This document shows, in pieces, positions 17,868 to 25,983 of a stretch of 64,000 nt of DNA. Origin of the DNA: Erwinia typographi (lineage in GTDB: Bacteria > Pseudomonadota > Gammaproteobacteria > Enterobacterales > Enterobacteriaceae); NCBI RefSeq assembly GCF_000773975.1, contig NZ_JRUQ01000050.1, positions 1 to 64,000 on the forward strand, written 5' to 3'. Both the position numbers and the translations under genes were made by a program. How positions within the stretch are numbered: the first letter of the stretch is position 1; each line of letters starts with the position of its first letter. The notes under the pieces were generated by a model. That model was not told where the DNA came from and did no database searches. It worked only from the letters and a program-made list of their open reading frames with translations.

Positions 17868-19130
17868 ATGTTTGCTCTTGTTGATGTGAATAGCTTTTAT
17901 ACTTCTTGCGAGGTTGTTTTTCGACCTGACTTGCAGGGGAAGGCCATTATCGTGGTGTCCAATAACGATGGCTGTGTTATTTCCCGATCCGCCGAGGCAA
18001 AACAGCTGGGAATAAAAATGGGGGAGCCTTACTTTAAATTAAAAAATAAATCCTACAATGCCCAACTCCATGTCTTCAGCTCTAATTATGCGCTCTATGC
18101 CGATCTCAGTGAGCGCGTGATGCAGACGCTTACGGATATGTCTCCCGCCATTGAGCGTTATTCAATAGATGAAGCATTCGTGAATTTATCTGCAGTCAAT
18201 AATTGCGTCTCATTAGAAGCGTTTGGGCATGACATGCGCAACCAGGTGCTTCGTCATACCGGACTAACGGTAGGTGTAGGGATTGCACAAACCAAAACGC
18301 TGGCAAAATTAGCTAATCATGCCGCAAAAACATGGCGAGGGACTGCCGGTGTGGTCGATCTGTCAAACAGGGACCGGCAGCGTAAACTGCTGGCGCTTGT
18401 TGCGGTAGAGGATGTTTGGGGGATTGGCAGACGCCTTAGTAAAAAGCTAAATATGATGGGAATCGAGACGGCACTCGATCTGGCCGAAAGCTCGCTGTGG
18501 GTCATCAGAAAGCATTTTAACGTGGTGCTGGAAAGGACGGTCCGTGAACTCCGTGGCGAGCCATGTCTGGAGTTGGAAGAGTTTACGCCAACGAAACAGC
18601 AGATCATTTGCAGCCGCTCCTTTGGTTACCGCATTACGCAATATATTGATATACATCAGGCAATCTGCGCCTATGCGGAGCGTGCGGCAGAGAAGCTTCG
18701 GGGTGAGCGTCAGTTTTGCCGTTTTATCAGCGTATTTGTCCGCACAAGTCCACATGCGGATGACGAAGTATTTTATGGCAATCAGGCTTCAATTCGCCTC
18801 ACGATCCCTTCTAATGACACGCGGGATATTATCTGTGCGGCGACACAATGCCTGGAGCGTATATGGAAAGAGGGGCATCGTTATATGAAAGCTGGCGTAA
18901 TGCTGGCTGATTTTTTCAGCAGCGGGGTAGCGCAGTTCGATTTATTTGATGACGGCGTACAGCGAGCCGACAGTGCCGTATTAATGAAAACGATTGATAA
19001 TATAAATTCATCAGGAAAAGGGAAAATATGGTTTGCCGGACAGGGAATTGAGAAGGCCTGGGCGATGAAGCGAGAGATGCTTTCACCTGCTTATACGACA
19101 AGATACTCCGATCTGCCGGTAGCAAAATAG
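17868..19130 (+). CDS. umuC: UmuC, Y-family catalytic subunit of DNA polymerase V
   Basis: The 420-aa translesion polymerase has catalytic residues visible at Asp6 and at Asp101-Glu102 in YSIDEAF. A beta-clamp binding motif QFDLF lies near residue 360. It bypasses abasic sites and photoproducts during the SOS response. Codon use is noticeably more AT-rich (many AAA, AAT, TTA, ATT) than in the neighbouring hemB or flagellar genes. That suggests transfer or a different history for umuDC. It ends in an apparently gene-poor stretch with a possible gene remnant. Confidence 0.96.
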   Translation: MFALVDVNSFYTSCEVVFRPDLQGKAIIVVSNNDGCVISRSAEAKQLGIKMGEPYFKLKNKSYNAQLHVFSSNYALYADLSERVMQTLTDMSPAIERYSIDEAFVNLSAVNNCVSLEAFGHDMRNQVLRHTGLTVGVGIAQTKTLAKLANHAAKTWRGTAGVVDLSNRDRQRKLLALVAVEDVWGIGRRLSKKLNMMGIETALDLAESSLWVIRKHFNVVLERTVRELRGEPCLELEEFTPTKQQIICSRSFGYRITQYIDIHQAICAYAERAAEKLRGERQFCRFISVFVRTSPHADDEVFYGNQASIRLTIPSNDTRDIICAATQCLERIWKEGHRYMKAGVMLADFFSSGVAQFDLFDDGVQRADSAVLMKTIDNINSSGKGKIWFAGQGIEKAWAMKREMLSPAYTTRYSDLPVAK

Positions 19131-19464
19131 TGCTAATTACTGGCCCGGTAAAGGTAGCCGGTGATTTCCCGACAGGCGGTTGAAGGCTGTGTCAGCTAAT
19201 CACTGGCGGTGCCTGATGACACCGTCAGTTTCTGGGGGCATAACTTAACTCTGCGCCTTTGCCGCCAGCGCCGCCGCTTTGTTACTAAAATCAGCGGCAA
19301 GTTCGATCATCGCTTTTTTGACATCAGCAGGCGCGGTTTGCATCGACCCGGGCAATTGCAAGCTTGCAACGGAGTATTATCTTACGCTGACGCATTACGG
19401 TTTTCCTTCTCAGGGAACACATATTCCGACCGGTGCGATCGGGCGCGCGCACCGGTCGGGCTAA
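19131..19464. other. Intergenic stretch with palindromes and a possible gene remnant
   Basis: The 334 bp between umuC and the receptor gene hold no full gene. Visible are a near-perfect hairpin at 19202-19229, a short minus-strand coding remnant at 19343-19245, a 14-bp perfect palindrome TTGCAAGCTTGCAA at 19356-19369, and a 12-bp stem CCGACCGGTGCG/CGCACCGGTCGG at 19426-19459. The last lies just past the receptor stop codon without a T tract and may still limit its transcript. Confidence 0.6.
19245..19343 (-). pseudogene. Possible C-terminal remnant of a degraded gene
   Basis: A 32-codon minus-strand frame encodes a helical, Ala/Lys-rich peptide (MQTAPADVKKAMIELAADFS at its start, ending AKAQS). 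Composition looks protein-like, with few rare codons, but there is no ribosome site and the frame closes 12 codons upstream. It could be the tail of a gene lost at the umuDC/receptor junction or a chance frame. I cannot name the parent family. Confidence 0.3.
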
Positions 19465-21552
19465 TCAGAACGTCACATTAATTTTTGCCCATCCGGTTCT
19501 GCCAGGCTCGCTAACCGGCGTGTTGGCGGAATAGCCAAAGCTGCTGTTCCCGGCGAGATTAAGGTGCTCGCTGTAGGCGGTATCAAACAGGTTGTCGACG
19601 CCGACGCTGAGCTTCACATGCTGGGTGGCTTTATAAGCGACATTGGCGGAGAAGATGGCGAAGCCTGCGCTGCGACCAAAATCCTTACCCACCACGTTCC
19701 CCTCATTTTCCGCAAGGCGATGTTGAGCGCTGACCAGCCTTAACAGGCCGCCGCTGCTCCATTTGCCAGACTCCCAGTTCAGCCCAAGCCGTGCTTCCAG
19801 CGGTGGGATCTGCGGCAGCGGCTTATGGTCGTCGCGATTTTGCGCGTATGAATAGGCCAGGCTGGCATCCGTTTTCCATCTGTCGGTAAGCTGGTAGCTG
19901 AAGCCGGTTTCGCCGCCCAGGGTGAGGGCATCAACATTGTCGGCCTCGCTGATACGGGCATTATTGGGGTCATAGCGGAACAGAATAAAATCGTTTACCT
20001 GGCCCATATAGGCCGACACCCAGCCGGTAAAGCGCTGGCCGCTGTACTGTGCGCCGATATCCAGCTGCGTGGTTTTTTCTGTTTTCACCGTGTCGAACGC
20101 GCTGGCGCTACCGCCAGGTCCGTAGGTTGGCGAGAAGAGCTCCCAGTAATCTGGGAAGCGTTCGGTATACCCGACGCCTGCGTAGAGCATGAGCGGCATG
20201 TCGCTCAGCGTGTGTTCAAAGCGGATAAAACCTGCGGGAAGGGTGGCGCTGCGGCTGTCTTCGCCGGTGCCGGTATAGTTATCGACAATCGCCCGGTCCA
20301 GACGAGCGCCGCCGATGGTCTTGCTTTTGTCCGTGGTATACCAGGTGAGTTCACTGAAAACCCCGTAATCGTGGAACCGCGCATCTTTCGTCCAGCCGTT
20401 GTCGCCCTTGCTCCGATGGCTGTTGAGCTGCATATCTGCGCCGCTCTGGAGCTGGAAGTCCTGCCACAGCCAGGTTCCCATCATGCGGCCGCCTACCGTG
20501 CGGCGATCGAGCTGCATCGCCATCGGCGTGCTCATGTTCATGGAGGAGCCCCCAGACATCGCCATAGACGAACCCATATCCATGGAGGAGCCCATACTCA
20601 TGCCGGCGCTCATGCTGCCCGGCGATCGCAACGAGTAGTTATCCATGATGTGATTGGCGTAATTGTAATAAGCGCTGGCTTCAAACTTATCGAACACGTC
20701 GCCAATGTTAGATTTTTCAAAACGTATGCCGAGACTTTCACGTTCGAACTGCGATCCGTCCATGCTGCGACCAGCGTAGCGGGCTTCTCCGTTGCCTTTA
20801 CCCGCCGTCAGCTCCAGCAGCGAGTCCGTATCCGGCGTCCAGCCCACGGCGACATCGGCATTCCACTTGTCCCATTTCGACGGAACGCGATCGCCATTGC
20901 CGTCTTTATAGTCTCCGGCGCGGGATTTATTGCCGGTCAGACGGATATACCCCTGTTCGCTGCCCAGGCTGACGTCCGCGTTTTCATCAAAACGGCTGTT
21001 GGAGGCCGCCAGCAGGCTGGCGTTGCCCTTGATGCCTGGTTTATCAAACTGCGGCGGCTCGCGGTCAAAGCGCAATGTGCCTGCCGAATTACCCGGTCCC
21101 CATAAAACGGTTTCAGGTCCTTTAATCAGCGTCAGCACATCGAAGCTCTCCGGGGAGATGTAAGAGCTCGGTGCATCCATGCGTGCGGGGCAGGCGCCCA
21201 GCATTTCACTGTTATTGGTCAGGATACGCAAACGCGAGCCAAACATACCGCGGAATACCGGGTCACCATTGGTGCCGCCGTTACGGATTTGTGAGAAGCC
21301 GGGGATGGTTTTCAGATAATCAGAACCGTCACTGGCAGGCACCGGCTGGCGAGGCGTTTTAAGATTGGTCACCACGGTCAGCGGTGAGAGATCGGGGGCC
21401 GTTACGGTCATTACCGGATCGGACGGCGGCGTTTTGGGTTTAGCAACTTCATGCGCTGAATGAAGTTCATCAGCCCAGGATATTGCTGGCATAAAGCAAC
21501 CGATGGCAACAGCAAAGCTGAGTGCCCGCAGAGGAAAGTAATCCTTATACAT
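19465..21552 (-). CDS. TonB-dependent copper-type outer-membrane receptor (OprC/NosA-like)
   Basis: This 695-aa protein has a signal peptide ending near ISWADE and a plug domain (about 45-170) with VFRGMFGSRLRILTNN and the LIKGPETVLWGPG segment. A 22-strand barrel ends in Phe (WAKINVTF). CPARMDAPSSY in the plug and a Met-rich extracellular stretch (about 325-350, repeated MSMGSSMDMG-like units) match OprC/NosA copper receptors. It probably takes up copper or copper-chelates with TonB energy. Its upstream neighbour is a Met/His-rich DUF2946 protein on the same strand. ATG 21552 follows AGGA. Confidence 0.88.
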   Translation of the reverse strand: MYKDYFPLRALSFAVAIGCFMPAISWADELHSAHEVAKPKTPPSDPVMTVTAPDLSPLTVVTNLKTPRQPVPASDGSDYLKTIPGFSQIRNGGTNGDPVFRGMFGSRLRILTNNSEMLGACPARMDAPSSYISPESFDVLTLIKGPETVLWGPGNSAGTLRFDREPPQFDKPGIKGNASLLAASNSRFDENADVSLGSEQGYIRLTGNKSRAGDYKDGNGDRVPSKWDKWNADVAVGWTPDTDSLLELTAGKGNGEARYAGRSMDGSQFERESLGIRFEKSNIGDVFDKFEASAYYNYANHIMDNYSLRSPGSMSAGMSMGSSMDMGSSMAMSGGSSMNMSTPMAMQLDRRTVGGRMMGTWLWQDFQLQSGADMQLNSHRSKGDNGWTKDARFHDYGVFSELTWYTTDKSKTIGGARLDRAIVDNYTGTGEDSRSATLPAGFIRFEHTLSDMPLMLYAGVGYTERFPDYWELFSPTYGPGGSASAFDTVKTEKTTQLDIGAQYSGQRFTGWVSAYMGQVNDFILFRYDPNNARISEADNVDALTLGGETGFSYQLTDRWKTDASLAYSYAQNRDDHKPLPQIPPLEARLGLNWESGKWSSGGLLRLVSAQHRLAENEGNVVGKDFGRSAGFAIFSANVAYKATQHVKLSVGVDNLFDTAYSEHLNLAGNSSFGYSANTPVSEPGRTGWAKINVTF

Positions 21553-21817
21553 AATCTGTCCTGATTTTAGCGTGTAATAATCCTGTCCGCTGCCGTTGGC
21601 AGAAGATATGTGAGCGTTGGCAGGGCCGGACGTTTTAAAAAGTCAATTAACAGATGGCGCTATATTTCAGACTGGCGCCTGGTTTATCTGTATCTGAAGG
21701 TGAAAATTACTTTCAGAGTGCTTTTTTAAAACGATATTAACCCTGCGCCGTGCGCATTATTTTTGAAAAATAACGGGGCCAGCTGATATAGAAAAATTAA
21801 GCTGACAATAAGCAAGG

Positions 21818-22333
21818 TTAATTAACTGGAGGTGCGCGAGGTTGCGCCGTGCCGGGGAAGAAAAGAGTGAACGTCGGGAGGATAAGACGCGGCGGCGGTG
21901 CGTTCGCCACTCTGATGATAAGCCAGATAATGGCGACAAATATCCAGAGCATCAGCGGAAGATGGAGCAGCATGACGCAGTAATTACAGGCGATATCATC
22001 CATCATGCTGCCAGACATCATCCCAGCCATGCCGGGCATCGGAGAAGGCTGCTGGGCATGAGGGGGCATATCATGATGCAGGGGCATCTCCGCAGAGCTC
22101 ATCGCCATGCCTTCCATCATGCCCGACATATCATCGACGTTGGAACTGCTGTCAGCGTCATGCACAGAGTGCATATTATCTGCATCGGGAGTGGCTGGCT
22201 GTTCGTTATGGTTCTCCATCCGCCGGTGTTCCAGCGTTTTCGACACTTCCGGCGCAACAAACAGCAGCAGTATCGCAATAATTGCGATACAGGCAGGCAG
22301 CTTATTCCGGGAAAGTCTAATAAGAGAAAACAA
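21818..22333 (-). CDS. DUF2946 family Met/His-rich membrane protein, likely copper-related
   Basis: The 171-aa protein has an N-terminal membrane anchor (about 13-30) and a middle region crowded with Met, His and Asp (DDMSGMMEGMAMSS, MPLHHDMPPH, MPGMAGMMSGSMM). The DUF2946-type ACNYCVMLLHLPL follows, leading into a second helix (about 118-140). Metal-binding composition and its place 265 bp upstream of the copper-type receptor suggest a periplasmic copper-handling role. The only in-frame start near the N-terminus is TTG 22333 with a weak ribosome site, so the start is uncertain. Confidence 0.72.
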   Translation of the reverse strand: MFSLIRLSRNKLPACIAIIAILLLFVAPEVSKTLEHRRMENHNEQPATPDADNMHSVHDADSSSNVDDMSGMMEGMAMSSAEMPLHHDMPPHAQQPSPMPGMAGMMSGSMMDDIACNYCVMLLHLPLMLWIFVAIIWLIIRVANAPPPRLILPTFTLFFPGTAQPRAPPVN

Positions 22334-22590
22334 TTCCGCACATCCATGACAGTTTTATCAGAGAGTGCAGTGTAAGTGAATTACCCCGGCTTGTTAATAT
22401 TATTCTTAGTCTTTTGTCTTAAGTGTCTGGTATTTGTGTTAACAATAATATAACATTTCCTGCCGTTATCTTCCCGTGGTTAAATTAGCTTTTCAATTTA
22501 GTATTTAACGGACATAGCCGAATAGAGAACGGTTTAAACTGAGCGACAGGATCTGCGGGTTACCGAATAGAGCAATGATGAGAGGGGTAA

Positions 22591-23016
22591 ATGGAAGAGA
22601 TCCGAATAGATGTATCAGAAAGTATCACAGCAGAACATCTGATTCCGATCGAGGAAGGCCTGAATGTGTTTAACGACGAGATGGCCGGGTTCAGCGATCG
22701 TAAACCTTTATCCGTAGTTATCCGGGGAGCCGATAGTGGGAAAGTCCTCGGGGGCATGTTGGGGCGTTCGTCCCTGGGATTATTGTTCATCGATCTTCTT
22801 TATCTTCCCCCTGAACTCAGGTCGATGGGGCTGGGAAAAGAACTTTTACAGCGGTTTGAAGAAGAAGGAAGGCAACGAGGCTGCGTGGCGGCATTCCTGT
22901 ATACCATCAGTTTTCAGGCCCCCGATTTTTACCGGAAAAATGGCTGGGAGGAATTTGGTAAAATTGACTGTTTACCCGATGGGACCAGCCGTATTTTTAT
23001 GAAAACAATGCTCTGA
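22591..23016 (+). CDS. GNAT-family N-acetyltransferase
   Basis: The 141-aa protein has the acetyl-CoA binding motif LPPELRSMGLGKELLQRFEE (about 72-91; the R/QxxGxG/A pattern is RSMGLG) and a C-terminal FQAPDFYRKNGWEEFGKI typical of Gcn5-related acetyltransferases. The acceptor substrate is unknown. ATG 22591 is behind GAGGGG. It stands alone between the copper locus and a convergent hydrolase gene. Confidence 0.87.
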   Translation: MEEIRIDVSESITAEHLIPIEEGLNVFNDEMAGFSDRKPLSVVIRGADSGKVLGGMLGRSSLGLLFIDLLYLPPELRSMGLGKELLQRFEEEGRQRGCVAAFLYTISFQAPDFYRKNGWEEFGKIDCLPDGTSRIFMKTML

Positions 23017-23091
23017 ACATTAGGGTAACGGCTTAAACGCGGCGGTAATGTATGTAAAAAGGCCCCGAACGGGACCTCCCTTATCCTGGCA

Positions 23092-24036
23092 TCAGGCGAT
23101 GAAAAACGCGCTCAGCTCCCGCGCTATAGCCTGCGGCTGCTCCTCCGGCAGGAAATGGCCGCAGTGCGATACCACTACGCCAGAAACCTCTTTCGCGTAA
23201 GGCCGCAGCGGCGCGGCCATATCAGCAATCGACCCCTGGTCCGCGCTGATTGCAAGGATCGGCATACTGAGCAGGCCTTCCGCCTGTAGCGCTTTGTTCT
23301 GCGCGGCGGAAAGCGCGGCTGAGCGATAGTAGGCAAGGCCCGCGCGCAACCCGCCGCTGCTGTTCAGCACCCGCAGATATTCCGTCATATCTTCTTCAGA
23401 AAACACGTCTGGACAGGCGGTTTTTCGCTTCAGGAACCACTCAAGGTAAACGCGTTCGTGACCAGCGATCAGCGCTTCGGGCAGATCGGGGATAGCATGA
23501 AAAGCAAAGTGCCAGGTTTTCCAGGCCTTGTCCGGCGTCACGGGCAGGGCATCCGGCAGGGTAATGCCGGGGATGCCGGCATCCAGCAGGGCCAGCCTTT
23601 TGACCTCGTCGCCAAAAAGGGCCGCATAAGGCCATGCTACCCAGGCCCCCACATCATGTGCGGCAAGAAAGTAGCGGGAGAGGCCAAGTGCGGAAAGCAA
23701 CCCATGAATTTTCTCCGCCAGCGACTGCGTATCGTAGCCCGTTTCCGGGCGATCGGAATCGCCCTGGCCGGGCAGATCGGGGGCGATAATATGGTAAGTC
23801 GGCGCCAGCAGCGCCATCACCTGTCGCCAGGCATACCAGCTCTGAGGAAACCCGGCCAGCAGTACCACAGTTTCTCCGTCAGGATTGCCGCCAGAGACGT
23901 AATGCAGCCTGACGCCGTCGACGGTGGCGTAGCAATGGGCGAAACCGGCCAGCGTCGGGTCGGCGAATGTCGTCGGCTGCGCGTCGCTGTGGCGGAGCGT
24001 CGGGAGCGGAGCGGTTTGTTTAGTTTGAGTTGGCAT
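23092..24036 (-). CDS. Alpha/beta-fold hydrolase (epoxide-hydrolase/haloalkane-dehalogenase type)
   Basis: This 314-aa protein has the oxyanion-hole HG-like region in VVLLAGFPQSWYAW (about 60-73), a nucleophile elbow AAHDVGAWVA (about 130-139, Asp nucleophile), and a C-terminal catalytic His in VVSHCGHFLPEEQP. An Asp nucleophile suggests an epoxide hydrolase or dehalogenase rather than an esterase. ATG 24036 is preceded by AGAGG. The TetR gene is 79 bp upstream on the same strand and may regulate it. Confidence 0.82.
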   Translation of the reverse strand: MPTQTKQTAPLPTLRHSDAQPTTFADPTLAGFAHCYATVDGVRLHYVSGGNPDGETVVLLAGFPQSWYAWRQVMALLAPTYHIIAPDLPGQGDSDRPETGYDTQSLAEKIHGLLSALGLSRYFLAAHDVGAWVAWPYAALFGDEVKRLALLDAGIPGITLPDALPVTPDKAWKTWHFAFHAIPDLPEALIAGHERVYLEWFLKRKTACPDVFSEEDMTEYLRVLNSSGGLRAGLAYYRSAALSAAQNKALQAEGLLSMPILAISADQGSIADMAAPLRPYAKEVSGVVVSHCGHFLPEEQPQAIARELSAFFIA

Positions 24037-24115
24037 CACTGGACCTCTGTGGTTAATTTCCCGTGACTGCACGGGAGATAATTAGGAAATGATTAATTCC
24101 TAAATGGATAAATTT

Positions 24116-24733
24116 TTAATCAAGCAGCTTCATTGCCAGACTTAGGGTGGGTTCTCTGGCGGTAACGTTTTGCATTTTCCCGACGATGCGCATACCGAAA
24201 GTCAGGCAGAGGATCAGTTCAGCGGCGACCTCTGTGTCAAGACTTGCCGACACGGAACCATCCTGCTGACCCTGAGCCAGCAGGGAAACAAGCAGGCTTT
24301 TATTACGGATGACGGCCTGACGGACCAGCCCGGACAGCGCTTCATCCAGTACCTGAAGCTCCGTAGCGCTGCCGACTACCAGACAGCCACGCCTTCCCTC
24401 AACGTCCTGCGCCGATTCAAGATAGAATCTCAGCAGCTCTGCGAGCTTTTCCCGGCCGGTGGCTTGTGTCGCCAGGCGCTGGCGCAGCGCCTCATTGCGC
24501 AACGAGGTGTAGCGCTCGAAGACGTTAAGAAACAGGGTGCGCTTATCCTTAAAAGCCTTATAAATGCTGCCTGCGGTCAGATGCATCGCCTCGCCCAGCT
24601 CGGCAATGGAGGCGGCATGAAACCCTTTTTCTCTGAACACTAGCATGGCGTTATCCAGAGCCAGTTCGGTATCAAACTCTCTTGGTCTGCCGCGATCTTT
24701 ATTTTTCCCATTGGGTAAGCGTGAACGGTTCAT
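24116..24733 (-). CDS. TetR-family transcriptional regulator
   Basis: The 205-aa protein has an N-terminal HTH (about 20-65; ALDNAMLVFREKGFHAASIA then LTAGSIYKAFKDKRTLF) and a helical ligand domain. ATG 24733 was chosen over the longer frame from 24802 because it leaves a usual short arm before the HTH (NGKNKDRGRPREFD). It precedes the hydrolase gene and is divergent from the 2-hydroxyacid dehydrogenase gene, so either or both may be targets. The ligand is unknown. Confidence 0.88.
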   Translation of the reverse strand: MNRSRLPNGKNKDRGRPREFDTELALDNAMLVFREKGFHAASIAELGEAMHLTAGSIYKAFKDKRTLFLNVFERYTSLRNEALRQRLATQATGREKLAELLRFYLESAQDVEGRRGCLVVGSATELQVLDEALSGLVRQAVIRNKSLLVSLLAQGQQDGSVSASLDTEVAAELILCLTFGMRIVGKMQNVTAREPTLSLAMKLLD

Positions 24734-24898
24734 AGTGTCTGAATAAGGAAATGAGTGCTTCCAAAATACAGCGATCGGTTTGAGCTGGCAAGGGGAGAGC
24801 ACGATAAAGGCAGAATGCGGCTGGCGTGGCCAGCATATTTATTCCAGCCGTGGCCTGTATTACTCTGCCTCAACACAGAGATCGCATCAGGAGTGAAC

Positions 24899-25867
24899 GT
24901 GGCTATACGTATTGCAATACCGGACGATTACCAACGGGCAACCGCCAGCCTCAGCTTTTTGCAGGATAACCCGGCTTTCAACTGCACCGCGTTGGGTGAC
25001 CTGACAAGCGATCCTGACGCCCGTTCAGTATTAGCCCGCGCCCAGGGGCTGATACTGATCCGTGAGAGAACGCTGATCGACGAGGCTTTCCTGCGGAAAA
25101 CGCCGGAGCTGAAGATCATCAGCCAGACTGGAAAGCTGGCGCGCAATATCGATCTTGCCGCCTGCCGTCGGGCTGGCGTGGTGGTGGTCGAAGGCTCTGG
25201 CTCCCCGGTGGCGCCAGCCGAGCTGACCTGGCTGCTGATCATGGCGTCGCGCCGCAGGCTGGTGTCGTCAGTTAACGCCATGAAGGCCGGGCAATGGCAA
25301 ACGGAGCTGGGCAGGGCCGTTCATCGCCAGACGCTGGGCATTCTCGGCTATGGCAAGATCGGCAGGCGAATCGCCCACTACGGTAAAGCCTTTGATATGC
25401 AGGTTCAGGTATGGGGCAGCGAACGGGCCAGGGAAGAGGCGCGGCGTGAGGGCTGCCTGGTGCCCGACGATCGGGAAACTTTTTTCGCCACCTGCGATGT
25501 GCTTTCGGTGCATCTGCGGCTGGTAAAGGAAACGGAGGCGTGTATTGATGAAGGGGATCTGCTGGCAATGAAGCCAGATGCGCTCTTTGTCAATACCAGC
25601 AGAGCTGAGCTGGTTGCGCCGGGGGCGCTACTGGCGGCATTACGCCAGGGACGACCCGGCTTCGCGGCGCTGGACGTGTATGAACAGGAGCCGGTCTACG
25701 ACCCGGCCGCTCCGCTGCTCCAGATGCCAAACGTCCTTTGTACGCCGCATCTCGGCTATGTGGAGCAGGCCAGCTATGAATCCTATTTCCAGACGGCTCT
25801 CGACAACCTGATGCGCTTCTTTAACGACGATTTTTCCCCTGAGATGGACCTTGCGGCGCAAAGTTAG
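24899..25867 (+). CDS. D-isomer-specific 2-hydroxyacid dehydrogenase
   Basis: The 322-aa protein is an NAD(P)-binding 2-hydroxyacid dehydrogenase. It has the Rossmann loop LGILGYGKIGRRIA (about 143-156), the Arg-bearing NTSRAELV, the catalytic Glu in ALDVYEQEPV, and the catalytic His in TPHLGYV. The acidic/basic residue after the loop is not diagnostic of the cofactor. The substrate is unknown; it is distinct from GhrA. GTG 24899 is preferred because AGGAG lies 5 nt upstream; an in-frame GTG at 24893 overlaps that site. Confidence 0.85.
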   Translation: MAIRIAIPDDYQRATASLSFLQDNPAFNCTALGDLTSDPDARSVLARAQGLILIRERTLIDEAFLRKTPELKIISQTGKLARNIDLAACRRAGVVVVEGSGSPVAPAELTWLLIMASRRRLVSSVNAMKAGQWQTELGRAVHRQTLGILGYGKIGRRIAHYGKAFDMQVQVWGSERAREEARREGCLVPDDRETFFATCDVLSVHLRLVKETEACIDEGDLLAMKPDALFVNTSRAELVAPGALLAALRQGRPGFAALDVYEQEPVYDPAAPLLQMPNVLCTPHLGYVEQASYESYFQTALDNLMRFFNDDFSPEMDLAAQS

Positions 25868-25920
25868 CGATCTTTTTTTGTAAGTAAAATGTAAAAACTG
25901 CACGCATCCCTCGTAACCCT

Positions 25921-25947
25921 TCAAGCTTTTAACGGGCAGGCCGATAC
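25921..25947 (+). promoter_or_regulatory. Putative FliA (sigma-28) promoter of the HD-GYP gene
   Basis: TCAAGCTT-N11-GCCGATAC matches the flagellar consensus TAAAGTTT-N11-GCCGATAA at 6 of 8 and 7 of 8 positions with exact spacing. It lies 36 bp before the HD-GYP start codon. This would place a c-di-GMP phosphodiesterase in the late flagellar regulon. Confidence 0.65.
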
Positions 25948-25983
25948 CAGAGCTGATGGCGGCGCAAGCCCAGGAGGTGGAGG

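Noticed and set aside
20212-21105. 297-codon plus-strand frame opposite the copper receptor
   Set aside because: It is antisense to a clear TonB receptor and its Ala/His/Arg-rich translation is an artefact of the receptor's codons.
21757-21773. 17-nt AT-rich palindrome TTATTTTT-G-AAAAATAA near the DUF2946 gene
   Set aside because: Simple A/T symmetry without a recognised operator pattern; too likely by chance to list as a feature.
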